A DNA stretch of 39,749 nt from Oscillospiraceae bacterium (GCA_004555865.1 SFJO01000020.1:1-39749), one strand, 5' to 3'. Numbered from the stretch's first letter, positions 6,464 to 15,639 are shown. Made by a program: numbers and translations. The notes: a model not told the origin generated them from the sequence alone.

Positions 6464-7870
6464 ATGCTGTTTTCCAGCCTTGTCTTTCTCTGGCTTTTTC
6501 TGCCGCTGGTTCTGATTTTATACCGCCTGCTGCCGCCCCCCTGCAAAAACGCTCTGCTACTGGCGGTCAGCCTGCTGTTCTACGCCTGGGGCGAGCCAAA
6601 GTACATCCTGCTTATGCTCGGCTCCATCACCCTGAACTACCTGGGCGGCCTGCTTCTTGCCCGGCTGCGCGGTAGGGCAAAAACCGCTGCGCTGGTGCTG
6701 GTGGTGGCGGCCAACCTGGCCCTGCTGGGGTACTACAAGTATTACAGCTTTGCCGGAGACACTCTGGCCGCCCTGCTGCACCGGCAGGTGCTGCCGGTGC
6801 GCGAAATTGCCCTGCCGTTGGGCATCAGCTTCTACACCTTCCAGGCCATGAGTTATGTCATCGACCTGTACCGCGGCAGCATCAAGCTGCAAAAGAATTG
6901 GTTTTTGCTGGCGCTGTACATCAGCTTCTTCCCCCAGCTGGTGGCCGGGCCGATCGTTCGTTACAGCGAGGTGGAAACCCAGCTGCGCAGCCGCACCGCC
7001 GACCTGACCGGGTTCTGCTACGGCATCAAGCGTTTTCTGTACGGCCTCTCCAAAAAAGTAATTCTCTCCAACTGCTTTGCCGCCCGGGCGGACGAGGTGT
7101 TCGCCCTTGCGCCGGAGCTGGTAAGCACTCCGCTGGCCTGGCTGGGGGCGCTGTACTACACCCTGCAGATTTACTACGACTTTTCCGGCTACTCCGATAT
7201 GGCCATCGGGCTGGGGGCCATGTTCGGGTTTGCCTTCCCGGAAAACTTCAACTACCCCTATCTCTCCAAAACCGTCAGCGAGTTCTGGCGGCGCTGGCAC
7301 ATGACCCTCTCCGGCTGGTTCCGGGAGTACCTGTACATTCCCCTGGGCGGCAGCCGGAACGGGCAGCGACGCACCCTGTTCAATCTGTTCGTGGTGTTTC
7401 TGGCCACCGGCCTGTGGCACGGGGCCAACTGGCAGTTTGTTGCCTGGGGTATGTGGTATGCCGTGCTGCTGATTCTGGAGCGCACGGTGCTGAAAAAGCC
7501 GCTGGAACGGCTGCCTGCCCCCGTCACCCGCCTGTACACGCTGGTTTGCGTGGTGTGCGGCTGGGTGCTGTTCCGTGCCCCGGGCCTGCGGGCGGGCGTT
7601 TTGTGGCTCAAGGCCATGTGGCTGCCGGCTGCAGGCTTTGCCGCTTACCCGGCCGCCCGCTATTGGGATGGCCGCACCCTGCTGCTGCTCGCCGCCGGGC
7701 TGCTGCTGTGCGGGCCGGTGCAGGCGTGTTTGCCCCGCCTGAAGGCCGCCCTGTATGACCGGCAGCGCACCGGCCCGGCCCAGACAGTCTGCCTGCTCGC
7801 CCTCGGCTTTGCCAGCCTGGTGCTGCTGGTGAGCGGCACCTACAACCCCTTTATCTATTTCCGCTTCTGA
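6464..7870 (+). CDS. MBOAT-family O-acyltransferase (AlgI/DltB type)
   Basis: 468 residues, about ten transmembrane helices. The AlgI signature is clear: SFYTFQAMSYVIDLYRG, then FWRRWHMTLSGWFREYLYIP with a conserved His at about 280, and GLWHGANWQFV with the catalytic His at about 319. The family moves acyl groups (usually acetyl) across the membrane to an extracellular polymer. With the SGNH protein that follows after 12 bp, it forms the standard two-component acetylation unit for an exopolysaccharide or wall polymer. The acceptor is unknown. ATG 6464 has GAGGAA upstream. A weak stem with six Ts precedes it at about 6380-6405, so it may have its own transcript. Confidence 0.9.
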   Translation: MLFSSLVFLWLFLPLVLILYRLLPPPCKNALLLAVSLLFYAWGEPKYILLMLGSITLNYLGGLLLARLRGRAKTAALVLVVAANLALLGYYKYYSFAGDTLAALLHRQVLPVREIALPLGISFYTFQAMSYVIDLYRGSIKLQKNWFLLALYISFFPQLVAGPIVRYSEVETQLRSRTADLTGFCYGIKRFLYGLSKKVILSNCFAARADEVFALAPELVSTPLAWLGALYYTLQIYYDFSGYSDMAIGLGAMFGFAFPENFNYPYLSKTVSEFWRRWHMTLSGWFREYLYIPLGGSRNGQRRTLFNLFVVFLATGLWHGANWQFVAWGMWYAVLLILERTVLKKPLERLPAPVTRLYTLVCVVCGWVLFRAPGLRAGVLWLKAMWLPAAGFAAYPAARYWDGRTLLLLAAGLLLCGPVQACLPRLKAALYDRQRTGPAQTVCLLALGFASLVLLVSGTYNPFIYFRF

Positions 7871-7882
7871 GGAGGTGCGCGA

Positions 7883-9034
7883 ATGCCTGTTTTGACCCCT
7901 GAAAAGAAGTCCGCCCCCACAAAGTGTGCGGCTCGCGGGCAGCGTGCCCTGGCCGCGGGATTTTTTGCGCTGCTGCTCGGCCCGGGGCTGCTGTGGCTGG
8001 CCCTGCACAGCCGCTGCGACACCACCAACTACGAAAACCGCACCTTGACCCCCTTCCCGGGCAAAAGCGTGCCCATTTCCGACTGGCCGTCCGCCTTTGA
8101 AAGCTGGCTGGAAGACAATGCCCCCTTCCGGAACAGCTTCCTCAGCCTGAAGGCCGGGGCCGACCTGCTCACCGGAAGTCTGGACTCCGACAGTGTGCTG
8201 CAGGGCAGGGACGGCTGGCTGTTTTTGAAGGATGTGTCCGACTCCCGGAGCCTTTCCGACTATCAGGGCCTCACCGCCTACACGGAGGAGGAGACCCGGA
8301 CCATGGCCGAGACCCTCACCGCCTTGAACGAGGCCCTCGCCGCCCGGGGCAGCAAACTTGTCATTCTGTTTGCGCCCGCCAAAGAAGGGGTGTATGCCGC
8401 CCGGATGCCCACCAGCATCCCGGTGGTGAGCCGCCCCACCCGGGTCGAAGCGCTGACCCAGGCCCTTTCCGCCAGCGGGGTTCCCGTGGTGTTCCCGCTG
8501 GAACTCCTGCGCACCGCCAGCGAAACGCAGCAGGTGTATTACAAGTACGACACCCACTGGAACGACCCCGGCGCCTGGCTGGCGGCCCAGCAGGTGTTCG
8601 CTGCCCTGGGCCTGCCCTATGAAACCACCCTGCCCCAAACGGCCGTTGACCCGGGCGAGACCGCCCCGAAGGATCTGGCCAACCTGTGCGGCCGCTGGAA
8701 CTGGTGCACCGACGACCTTTATTATAAGGTAAATGCCCCCACCGCCCGCCTCACCGAGGGCGGCCGGGAAAGCGAATTGACCCGCTACCAGGGCGACGGC
8801 AGCGGCACCCTGCTGCTGGCGCGGGACAGCTTCGGCGCAGCCCTTGGCCCCCACCTGGCCGAGGGGTTTGACACCGCGCTGGTGCTGCACACCAATCAGC
8901 TGACCGTGGAAAACCTGCTTGTGCAGCAGCCCACCGTGCCGGATGCCGTGGTGCTGGAGGTTGGCGAACGCTTCAGCGACAATTTGCAGCGACGCATGGA
9001 AATTCTGCTGGATTGGGTCGGCCGGCTAGCCTGA
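7883..9034 (+). CDS. AlgJ/AlgX-like SGNH-type O-acetyltransferase, DHHW family
   Basis: 383 residues: a cytosolic N-terminus, one membrane anchor at about 24-42, then an extracellular SGNH/AlgX-like domain. Visible motifs are LQGRDGWLFL, typical after the first strand; KYDTHWND (about 220-227), the catalytic Asp-His pair; and LLLARDSFG, carrying the nucleophilic serine at about 315. It would receive acetyl groups from the adjacent MBOAT protein and transfer them to a secreted polysaccharide. AGGAGG lies 7 nt before the ATG. A short GC stem with TTTT follows the stop at about 9042-9066 and may be a weak terminator. Confidence 0.85.
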   Translation: MPVLTPEKKSAPTKCAARGQRALAAGFFALLLGPGLLWLALHSRCDTTNYENRTLTPFPGKSVPISDWPSAFESWLEDNAPFRNSFLSLKAGADLLTGSLDSDSVLQGRDGWLFLKDVSDSRSLSDYQGLTAYTEEETRTMAETLTALNEALAARGSKLVILFAPAKEGVYAARMPTSIPVVSRPTRVEALTQALSASGVPVVFPLELLRTASETQQVYYKYDTHWNDPGAWLAAQQVFAALGLPYETTLPQTAVDPGETAPKDLANLCGRWNWCTDDLYYKVNAPTARLTEGGRESELTRYQGDGSGTLLLARDSFGAALGPHLAEGFDTALVLHTNQLTVENLLVQQPTVPDAVVLEVGERFSDNLQRRMEILLDWVGRLA

Positions 9035-9067
9035 ACTTCTGCCCGGTGCAAATGGCGGGCATTTTGC

Positions 9068-9096
9068 TTGACAACGCCCCCGAAAAACGCTATTAT
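9068..9096 (+). promoter_or_regulatory. Promoter of the valS leader
   Basis: TTGACA (9068-9073), 17-nt spacer, TATTAT (9091-9096). The start would be near 9103, giving a leader of about 420 nt before the valS ATG, which holds the T-box. Confidence 0.88.
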
Positions 9097-9102
9097 GTTT
9101 TT

Positions 9103-9480
9103 TATACGGCAACACCGCGCAGAGCCAAAGGCCGAGGCAGCAGACGAATGCATAGGCTGCAAATGCGTGAGGCGCGCGGTGCCGCCATGAGCCAAATGCG
9201 CCGAGGAAGAGGGCGCAGGGTTCCGTTGCCTTTTCAGCGAGCCGGGGGCGGTGCAAGCCCGGCAAAGGCCGGCCTGCGCTGTCGCTTCTGAGCAGGGGTG
9301 GTGAATTCAGTAGCCGTCCACGGGTTTGCCGCCGTTATCCAGGCAGGATGCGCCTTTTGCGGGGCGCACCGCAGAGGGGCCGCAGGCACACGCCGCGCGG
9401 CAACGTGGGTGGTACCGCGGCAGAAACAATCGTTCAGCCGTCCCATAGAACGTTCGTTCTGTGGGGCGGCTTTTTTCTTT
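9103..9480 (+). promoter_or_regulatory. T-box riboswitch controlling valS
   Basis: The leader contains the T-box sequence AACGTGGGTGGTACCGCGG at 9402-9420, which pairs with the uncharged tRNA acceptor end, followed by a competing terminator at 9436-9477. Upstream are long helices: GGCAACACCGCGC pairs with GCGCGCGGTGCC (about 9108-9175), and AGCCGGGGGCGGTGCAAGCCCGGC reads as AGCCGGG then CCCGGC around 9240-9262. By family knowledge, uncharged tRNA-Val stabilises the antiterminator and lets valS be transcribed. The specifier codon could not be placed with certainty; a GTC occurs at about 9314-9316 but its structural position is not proven. Confidence 0.88.
9436..9477 (+). terminator. Regulated terminator of the valS T-box
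   Basis: Stem AGCCGTCCCAtAGAACG / CGTTCTgTGGGGCGGCT with a 2-nt loop, followed by six Ts. Its 5' arm follows the T-box sequence by 15 nt, the normal spacing for the alternative antiterminator fold. Confidence 0.88.
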
Positions 9481-9522
9481 GCCCTGCGGGACGTTTTCTC
9501 ATCACACAGGAGGACCCAACCA

Positions 9523-12228
9523 ATGAAAGAACTGGCCAAACAGTATGATCCTGCCCAGGTCGAGGACCGAATCTACGACTTCTGGCAGCAGGGCGGTTAC
9601 TTCCACACCAAAGTGGACCGCAGCAAGAAGCCCTACACCATCGTGATGCCGCCGCCGAACATCACCGGCCAGCTGCACATGGGCCATGCCCTGGATGAGA
9701 CCATGCAGGACATCCTCATCCGCTTCAAGCGGATGCAGGGCTACGCAGCCCTGTGGGTGCCCGGCACCGACCACGCTTCCATCGCCACCGAGGCCAAGAT
9801 CGTGGCGGCCATGAAGGAAGAGGGCCTGACGAAGGACGACCTGGGCCGCGACGGCTTTTTGAAGCGTGCCTGGGCCTGGAAGGAACAGTACGGCGGCCGC
9901 ATCGTCAGCCAGCTGAAAAAGCTGGGCTGCAGCTGCGACTGGCAGCGCGAGCGCTTCACCATGGACGAGGGCTGCTCAGAGGCCGTGAAGCAGGTGTTCG
10001 TCAACCTGTACGACAAGGGCCTGATCTACCGCGGCAACCGCATGGTGAACTGGTGCCCCCACTGCAACACCTCCATTTCCGATGCCGAGGTGGAGTACCA
10101 GAGTCAGGACGGCCACTTCTGGCACCTGCTCTACCCGGTGAAGGAGACCGGTGAGTTCCTGGAGCTGGCCACCACCCGCCCCGAGACCATGCTGGGCGAT
10201 ACCGCCGTGGCCATCAACGGCGACGACCCCCGCTATGCCCACCTGCACGGCTGCCATGTGATTTTGCCCTTGCTGAACAAGGAGATTCCCATCGTGTGCG
10301 ACGAGCACGCCGATATGGAGAAGGGCACCGGCGTGGTGAAGATCACCCCCGCCCATGACCCCAACGACTATGAGGTGGGCAAGCGCCACGACCTGCCCAT
10401 CGTGCGGGTGTTTACCTACGACGGCCGCATGACCGGCGCTGCCGACAAGGCCGCTGCCGATGAGCTGTTTGCCAGCGGCAAGGCCGCGGCCGACGAACCT
10501 CAGGTGCTGGACTGCGGCAAGTACGCCGGCATGACCACCCTGGAAGCCCGCAAGGCCATTCTGGCCGATCTGGAGGCCGGCGGCTATCTGAAAGAGGTCG
10601 AGCCGCTGCAGCATGAGGTGGGCACCTGCTACCGCTGCCACTCCACCATCGAGCCCATGGTCTCCAAGCAGTGGTTTGTGAAGATGGAACCTCTGGCCAA
10701 GCCCGCCATTGAGGCCGTGCGCAGCGGCCGCACCAAGTTTGTGCCCGCCCGCTTCGACAAGATCTATTACAACTGGATGGAAAACATCCGTGACTGGTGC
10801 ATCAGCCGCCAGCTGTGGTGGGGCCATCAGATTCCCGCATGGTACTGCGACGAGTGCGGCGAGACCGTGGTGGCCAAGTCCGCTCCATCCGTCTGCCCCA
10901 AGTGCGGCTGCACCCACCTGACCCAGGACCCCGACACTCTGGACACCTGGTTCAGCTCGGCCCTGTGGCCCTTCAGCACCCTGGGCTGGCCCAATATGGA
11001 CAGTGAGGACCTGAAGTTCTTCTACCCCACCAACACGCTGGTCACCGGCTACGACATCATCTTCTTCTGGGTAGCCCGCATGATGTTCTCCGGCATTGAG
11101 AACATGGGCGAGGTTCCCTTCGACACCGTGTTCATCCACGGCATCGTGCGCGACAGCCAGGGCCGCAAGATGTCCAAGAGCCTGGGCAACGGCATCGACC
11201 CGCTGCTGGTCATCAAGGACTACGGCGCCGACGCCCTGCGCTTCACCCTCATCAACGGCTCCACCCCGGGCAACGATATGCGTTACAGCGACGAGAAAGT
11301 GCGCTCTTCCCGCAACTTCGCCAACAAACTGTGGAACGCCGCCCGCTTTGTGCAGATGAACCTGCCCGAAAACTTTGTGCCCGGCCTGCCCGCCGAGGAT
11401 CAGCTGGACATGAGCGACAAATGGGTGCTCTCCTGCCTGAACCAGGTGGCCCGCGATATGACCGACAACCTGGATAAGTACGAGCTGGGTCTGGCCGGCG
11501 CCAAGATCTACGACTTTATCTGGGATGTCTACTGCGACTGGTACATTGAAATTGCCAAAGCCCGCCTGAACGGCGGCGACGAGGCCCAGGCCGATGCCGC
11601 CCGCAAGGTGCTGGTGTATGTGCTGGATAAGGCCCTGAAGCTGCTGCACCCCTTCATGCCCTTCGTGACCGAGGAACTGTATCAGTCTCTGCCCGGCAGC
11701 GCCGAGAGCATCATGAACCAGAGCTGGCCCGTGTTCGACGAAGCCCACAACTATCCCCAGGATGAAGAGGACTTTGCCAAGCTGACCGACTACATCAAGG
11801 CCGTGCGCAACATCCGCGCCGAGATGAACGTCCATCCCGCCAAAAAGACCAGCATGATCATCGAAACCGCTGATTCCGCCGCCTTCCGCAAGGGCAGCGC
11901 CTACCTGGCCAAGTTCGCCTTTGCCACCGACGTGACCCTGTGCGAAAAGTACGAAGGCCCCACCGAAGGCATGGTGCAGGTGGTCACCCACACCGCCCGC
12001 GGCTTCATCCCCATGATGGAGCTGATCGACCGGGAGAAGGAGCTGGCCCGCCTGAACAAGGAAAAGGAAAAGGTGGAAAAGGAGATTGCCCAGTTCACCC
12101 GTCAGCTCTCCAACGAGGGCTTTGTGAGCAAGGCCCCCGCTCAGGTCGTGGATGGCATCCGCCAGAAGCTGGCCAACGCGCAGGACAAGCTCGCCAATGT
12201 GGAGCAGTCTCTGGCCGCGCTGGGCTGA
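9523..12228 (+). CDS. valS: Valyl-tRNA synthetase
   Basis: 901 residues, class I aminoacyl-tRNA synthetase joining valine to tRNA-Val. The HIGH-type motif is PPNITGQLHMGHAL (about 44-57), the KMSKS loop is GRKMSKSLGNG (about 547-557). The editing domain lies between, with CPHCNTSISDAEVEYQ near its start and Cys-rich knuckles at CDECGE...CPKCGC. The C-terminus (about 830-901) is the typical valine-enzyme coiled coil, rich in Lys and Glu. ATG 9523 follows AGGAGG by 9 nt. The open frame runs further upstream into the T-box but that part is leader. Expression is set by the T-box. The next gene follows after 39 bp, so it may be cotranscribed. Confidence 0.97.
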   Translation: MKELAKQYDPAQVEDRIYDFWQQGGYFHTKVDRSKKPYTIVMPPPNITGQLHMGHALDETMQDILIRFKRMQGYAALWVPGTDHASIATEAKIVAAMKEEGLTKDDLGRDGFLKRAWAWKEQYGGRIVSQLKKLGCSCDWQRERFTMDEGCSEAVKQVFVNLYDKGLIYRGNRMVNWCPHCNTSISDAEVEYQSQDGHFWHLLYPVKETGEFLELATTRPETMLGDTAVAINGDDPRYAHLHGCHVILPLLNKEIPIVCDEHADMEKGTGVVKITPAHDPNDYEVGKRHDLPIVRVFTYDGRMTGAADKAAADELFASGKAAADEPQVLDCGKYAGMTTLEARKAILADLEAGGYLKEVEPLQHEVGTCYRCHSTIEPMVSKQWFVKMEPLAKPAIEAVRSGRTKFVPARFDKIYYNWMENIRDWCISRQLWWGHQIPAWYCDECGETVVAKSAPSVCPKCGCTHLTQDPDTLDTWFSSALWPFSTLGWPNMDSEDLKFFYPTNTLVTGYDIIFFWVARMMFSGIENMGEVPFDTVFIHGIVRDSQGRKMSKSLGNGIDPLLVIKDYGADALRFTLINGSTPGNDMRYSDEKVRSSRNFANKLWNAARFVQMNLPENFVPGLPAEDQLDMSDKWVLSCLNQVARDMTDNLDKYELGLAGAKIYDFIWDVYCDWYIEIAKARLNGGDEAQADAARKVLVYVLDKALKLLHPFMPFVTEELYQSLPGSAESIMNQSWPVFDEAHNYPQDEEDFAKLTDYIKAVRNIRAEMNVHPAKKTSMIIETADSAAFRKGSAYLAKFAFATDVTLCEKYEGPTEGMVQVVTHTARGFIPMMELIDREKELARLNKEKEKVEKEIAQFTRQLSNEGFVSKAPAQVVDGIRQKLANAQDKLANVEQSLAALG

Positions 12229-12267
12229 TTTTCCCATAACTTAAAAAATCAGAAGAGGAGCATTCCG

Positions 12268-12891
12268 ATGAAACAGCAGCTTGCCAATTTGCGCACCCGG
12301 CGATTCTGGCTGATGATGCTCGGCCTGGTCATTATGTCGGCCGGCATTGCCCTGTTCCGGCTGGCCCGCCTGGGCAACGACCCATTCACCGGCATGTGCT
12401 TTGCCATCAGCGACCGGTTCTCTGTCTCGCTGGGCCATGTGGAGCTGGCCATCAACGCCGTTCTGTTTGTGGGGATGTGCTTTTCGCTGCGCCACCGCAT
12501 CGGCTGGGGCACTCTGTTCAACGCCTTTCTGGTGGGATACGTGGTGGAGTTTTTCGCAAAGCTGTTTGAAGCGCTCTACCAACCTTCCGGGCTGGCCGCC
12601 CAGATTGTGGTGTGTATGCTGGCGCTGCTCATCACCTGCCTGGGGTGCAGCCTGTACCTGAACGCCGACATGGGCGCTTCGCCCTACGATGCCACGGCCC
12701 TGGCGCTGGCGCACCACACCCCCGTTAAGTTCTTTCTCTGCCGCATGGCCACCGATGGCCTGTGTGCCGTCGCCTGCTGGCAGCTGGGCGGCATTCTGGG
12801 GCTGGGTACCATTCTGGCCGCCTTCTGCATGGGGCCGTTCATCTCCATGTTCGACAAGCTGGTTAGCGAGCCTCTGTTCCGCGGCTGCTGA
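12268..12891 (+). CDS. YczE/YitT-type integral membrane protein
   Basis: 207 residues with five or six hydrophobic segments. The pattern fits YczE/YyaS proteins: MLGLVIMSAGIALFRLARLGNDPFTG at the start (seen as GLVIMSAGIAL then LGNDPFTG), and an internal echo at LITCLGCSLYLNADMGASPYDA, meaning the two halves share the G.G...P pattern. Function of the family is unknown; a transport role is assumed. The ATG is preceded by AGAGGAG. A terminator follows at 12932. Confidence 0.8.
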   Translation: MKQQLANLRTRRFWLMMLGLVIMSAGIALFRLARLGNDPFTGMCFAISDRFSVSLGHVELAINAVLFVGMCFSLRHRIGWGTLFNAFLVGYVVEFFAKLFEALYQPSGLAAQIVVCMLALLITCLGCSLYLNADMGASPYDATALALAHHTPVKFFLCRMATDGLCAVACWQLGGILGLGTILAAFCMGPFISMFDKLVSEPLFRGC

Positions 12892-12931
12892 GCGCGAAAC
12901 AGGCCGATTTTCCCCAAAACTCTCTGTTCAA

Positions 12932-12976
12932 AGCGCCGTGCGCCGCTCTTTTCCGGGCTGGGCACGGTGCTTTTTT
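12932..12976 (+). terminator. Intrinsic terminator after the yczE-like gene
   Basis: Stem AGCGCCGTGC / GCACGGTGCT (one G-T pair) around a 25-nt loop, then six Ts. It closes the valS/yczE-like unit. Confidence 0.7.
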
Positions 12977-13208
12977 CAGGGGATGGGTGCAACAAATTTC
13001 AGGATGGTTTCACAAACCGTTCATGGAAGGTCTTGCATCCTGTGGTATGATGGGTACGTTGCCGAACGAAGGGCGGCCCCCGGTGTTTTACCGTGGGCAC
13101 CCTTCCCGGCCGATTCGCAGCTGCACCGTTTCTCCGGCTTTTTCCGGAGGTCGGGGCGCGGCCGTTTCGGGGCCGCTGCGGCTGCATACAAAAAGGAGCA
13201 CCCAATTC

Positions 13209-13694
13209 ATGCCGCAAGAAAAAATCAATCCCTGGGTCATCGCCCTGCGCATTCTGTTTACGCTGGCGCTGATCTGGGCCGTCGTCTTTATCTTTTCCAA
13301 TTCCATGGAGGTGGCGCAGGTTTCCAGCGCCCGCAGCGACGAGGTGTTGGCCCTGGTCAACCCCATTCTGGCCAAGGTAAACCTGGGGCCGCTCACCTCC
13401 CATCAGATCCGCAAGCTGGCCCACTTTGCCGAATACACCCTTCTGGGCTTTCTGGCCATGCTCTGCCTTCGGGTTTACACCCGGAGATTTGTGCGGCACA
13501 TCAGCTGGCCGCTGCTGTTCGGCCTGCTGGTGGCCAACACCGATGAAACCATTCAACTGCTGATGGCCGGCCGTTCCAGCCAGCTCACCGATGTATGGAT
13601 CGACTTTTCCGGCGTATGCGCCGGGCTGTTCGTCTCCCTGTGTCTGCTGCTGTTTCTGCGTATGTGCGGCATTCTTCTGCGCAGCGGCCGCTGA
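13209..13694 (+). CDS. VanZ-like family membrane protein
   Basis: 161 residues, four transmembrane segments. The VanZ family pattern is visible: FIFSNSM after the first helix, then HQIRKLAHFAEYTLLGFLA with the conserved Lys-His-Glu, and ANTDETIQLLMAGRSSQLTDVWIDFSG, read as DETIQ, GRSSQLTDVWIDFSG. These polar residues inside the membrane mark the family. VanZ confers low-level teicoplanin resistance in Tn1546, but most chromosomal members have no known role, so resistance should not be assumed. ATG 13209 is preceded by AAAAAGGAG; the open frame begins at 12987 without a comparable site. folC follows after 34 bp. Confidence 0.85.
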   Translation: MPQEKINPWVIALRILFTLALIWAVVFIFSNSMEVAQVSSARSDEVLALVNPILAKVNLGPLTSHQIRKLAHFAEYTLLGFLAMLCLRVYTRRFVRHISWPLLFGLLVANTDETIQLLMAGRSSQLTDVWIDFSGVCAGLFVSLCLLLFLRMCGILLRSGR

Positions 13695-13728
13695 ACATTC
13701 GCCCGCTTTGTAAAAAGGAGGAACTTCA

Positions 13729-15012
13729 ATGACAGGTTTTGAAGCCGTGGAATACCTTCACAGCTTTCCCCGCATGGGCTCCGGCGCAAGCCTTACCCGG
13801 ATGCAGGCCCTCATGGCCCGCCTGGGCAACCCGGAAGCCGGGCTGAAGTGCGTACACATTGCCGGCACCAACGGCAAGGGCACCGTGGCCACCCTCACCG
13901 CGTCCATCCTGCGCCAGGCCGGATACAAAACCGGCCTGACCATTTCGCCCTACGTGCTGGAATTCCGCGAGCGCTTCCAGATCAACGGCGAGATGATCTC
14001 CTGGGAGGATCTGGGCCAGATCACCACCGAGATCTGCGCCGCCGTGGACGCCATGGAGGCGGACGGGCTGGAGCCCCCGGTGGAGTTTGAGGCCGTTACC
14101 GCCGTGGCCCTGTGCTGGTTTGCCCGCCAAGGGTGCGACTTTGCCGTACTGGAAACCGGCCTCGGCGGCCGCTACGATGCCACCAACGTGGTTCCCGGTA
14201 CGCTTGTGGCCGCCATCACCTGCATCGGGCTGGACCACACTGCCATTCTGGGCGGCACCGTGGAAAAAATCGCCATGGAAAAATCCGGCATTCTCAAGCC
14301 CGGCTGCATCGCCGTCAGCTACCCAGCCCAGCCGGCCCGCGCCCAGCGGGTGGTGGAGGCCGCAGCACAGCGCCTGGGCTGTGAACTGGTGACCCCCGAC
14401 CCGGAAGATGTACACCGCCGCCGGGGCCTGCCCTTTGAAAACCGCATGGAATACGGCGGCTATGAAGTGGTGCTGCCCTTCCCCGGCCGGCACCAGGCCA
14501 TGAACGCTTCCATGGCCATCGAAATCGCCCTGGCTTTGTGGCGCAAGGGCTACGAGATCACCGACGAGCAGATCATCGCAGGTCTGGAGCAGGCAAGCTT
14601 CCCCGCCCGCATCGAGGTGCTGCGCCGCCAGCCGCTGCTGCTGCTGGACGGCTGCCACAATCCGGACGGGGCCGAGGCTCTGGCCGACACCCTGAAGGAA
14701 GCCCGCTGCCACGGGCTGGTGGCCGTGATGGGTATGCTGAAGGACAAGGCCGTGCCCCAGGTACTGCACACGCTGGCCCCCTGCTTTGAGCACATTTACA
14801 CCGTAACGCCGGATTGCCCCCGCGCCATGGAAGCGTGGGAGCTGGCCGACCTGGCCAGCCGGGAAGGGGTGCATACCACCACCTGCGAGCAGTTGGAGGA
14901 CGCCCTTGCCCAGGCCGAAGCCACCGGCAAAGGGGTTGTGGTTTGCGGTTCGCTGTATCTGGCCGCCCAGGCCCGCCCGCTGATGCTGTATCTGGCCGGG
15001 CGAGACTTGTAA
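13729..15012 (+). CDS. folC: Bifunctional folylpolyglutamate/dihydrofolate synthase
   Basis: 427 residues of the Mur-ligase fold. It adds glutamate to dihydropteroate and folates, using ATP. The P-loop is IAGTNGKGTVATL (about 43-55). The omega-loop region reads TISPYVLEFRERFQINGEMI (SPY in place of the usual SPH/SPHL), then ETGLGGRYDATN with catalytic residues and GLDHTAILGGTVEKIAMEKSGI (seen as LDHTAILGGT and EKSGI). The C-terminal domain carries LLLDGCHNPDG. ATG 13729 follows AAGGAGG by 7 nt. Likely cotranscribed with the VanZ-like gene. Confidence 0.95.
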   Translation: MTGFEAVEYLHSFPRMGSGASLTRMQALMARLGNPEAGLKCVHIAGTNGKGTVATLTASILRQAGYKTGLTISPYVLEFRERFQINGEMISWEDLGQITTEICAAVDAMEADGLEPPVEFEAVTAVALCWFARQGCDFAVLETGLGGRYDATNVVPGTLVAAITCIGLDHTAILGGTVEKIAMEKSGILKPGCIAVSYPAQPARAQRVVEAAAQRLGCELVTPDPEDVHRRRGLPFENRMEYGGYEVVLPFPGRHQAMNASMAIEIALALWRKGYEITDEQIIAGLEQASFPARIEVLRRQPLLLLDGCHNPDGAEALADTLKEARCHGLVAVMGMLKDKAVPQVLHTLAPCFEHIYTVTPDCPRAMEAWELADLASREGVHTTTCEQLEDALAQAEATGKGVVVCGSLYLAAQARPLMLYLAGRDL

Positions 15013-15212
15013 GCGTTCTGCATGGGCCGAATTGCCCCGCATTTTCCGTTTTCGTTTGCATTTTGTGAATTGCGCCCTCGCGTTTCCAAACTTATCGTTA
15101 ATTCCAAGTTGTTTTATACCATTTGTTTTAGTCCTGTGTGCAAATTTGTGCGGCTTACGCGGCTTTGTTCTGCTTGAGCCGCTGCTGCCTATTGCATCCG
15201 CGATGCACAAAG

Positions 15213-15253
15213 CAAAGCGCCCGCTCCGGTTTCTGGCCGGGGCGGGCGCTTTG
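15213..15253. terminator. Bidirectional hairpin between folC and the microprotein operon
   Basis: Perfect 12-bp stem CAAAGCGCCCGC / GCGGGCGCTTTG, with further CCGG/CCGG pairing in the loop. T-rich sequence follows on both strands (CTTGTCGGTTTTG plus; CTTTGTG minus). It separates converging folC and the two minus-strand microprotein genes. Confidence 0.65.
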
Positions 15254-15295
15254 CTTGTCGGTTTTGTTGGTATGTTGGAAGCTTCGTTGAGGAGG

Positions 15296-15367
15296 TTACT
15301 TCTCATGCCCGAAGCTGGTGTAGTATTCGCTCAAGATCTCATTCAGAAGGTCAACCATCTTTTTCAT
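15296..15367 (-). CDS. Microprotein B, 23 residues, tandem paralogue
   Basis: Reads MKKMVDLLNEIL then SEYYTSFGHEK and stop. It starts at ATG 15367 with AAGGAGG 7 nt upstream, an excellent binding site. It is clearly related to microprotein A at 15458-15538: both run M-K-(K/N)-M, then an amphipathic helix, then EYY-(T/E)-SFG near the end. Two paralogues with ideal ribosome binding sites and the same closing motif make chance very unlikely. No signal or membrane segment; possibly a helix that docks on a partner protein or a peptide signal. Function unknown. The 90-bp gap to microprotein A has no terminator. Confidence 0.72.
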   Translation of the reverse strand: MKKMVDLLNEILSEYYTSFGHEK

Positions 15368-15457
15368 AACCGTTCCTCCTTGCGTTTGTCGATCATTCCA
15401 TCGAGTTTCCGGTTTCACTGCGGTCATGCGGGGGTTGTCAGCCTTGGTTCGTTGCGG

Positions 15458-15538
15458 TTATTTGCCGCCCCGCTCCATGCCGAAGCTCTCGTAATACTCC
15501 TCCAGCAGGTCCTGCATCGTCTTCAACATATTTTTCAT
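15458..15538 (-). CDS. Microprotein A, 26 residues, tandem paralogue
   Basis: Reads MKNMLKTMQDLL then EEYYESFGMERGGK and stop. ATG 15538 is preceded by AAGGAGG at 7-8 nt. The predicted amphipathic helix MLKTMQDLLEEYYESFG resembles that of microprotein B. It is the first gene of a two-gene unit transcribed away from the LysR regulator, from a promoter at 15611-15639. The LysR box at 15662-15678 is placed where such regulators usually activate a divergent target. It is acidic and soluble in composition. Confidence 0.75.
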   Translation of the reverse strand: MKNMLKTMQDLLEEYYESFGMERGGK

Positions 15539-15610
15539 AAGAGCTCCTCCTTATCTGCATTTTGCATTTGCTCTTTTGGAGGAAATTCCTTTAACTTCCT
15601 CCTTGCCTAT

Positions 15611-15639
15611 ATGTTAGCATCTTGACCTCGTTCTGTAAA
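15611..15639 (-). promoter_or_regulatory. Promoter of the microprotein operon
   Basis: On the minus strand: TTTACA (15639-15634), 17-nt spacer, TAACAT (15616-15611). The -35 matches five of six and the -10 four of six, as expected of an activator-dependent promoter. The start is near 15604, leaving a 65-nt leader. It overlaps the plus-strand lysR promoter. Confidence 0.6.

Noticed and set aside
6557..8890. 777-codon minus-strand open frame opposite the acetylation genes.
   Set aside because: High-GC antisense shadow, rich in Gly, Gln, Pro and Ala; the plus-strand MBOAT and SGNH genes are unmistakable.
9976..12237. 753-codon minus-strand open frame opposite valS.
   Set aside because: Antisense shadow of a highly conserved tRNA synthetase gene; its composition is that of reversed codons.
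13209..13694. VanZ-like gene as a glycopeptide resistance gene.
   Set aside because: No vanA/vanH/vanX or regulator genes are near, and chromosomal VanZ-like proteins are common with no known resistance role.
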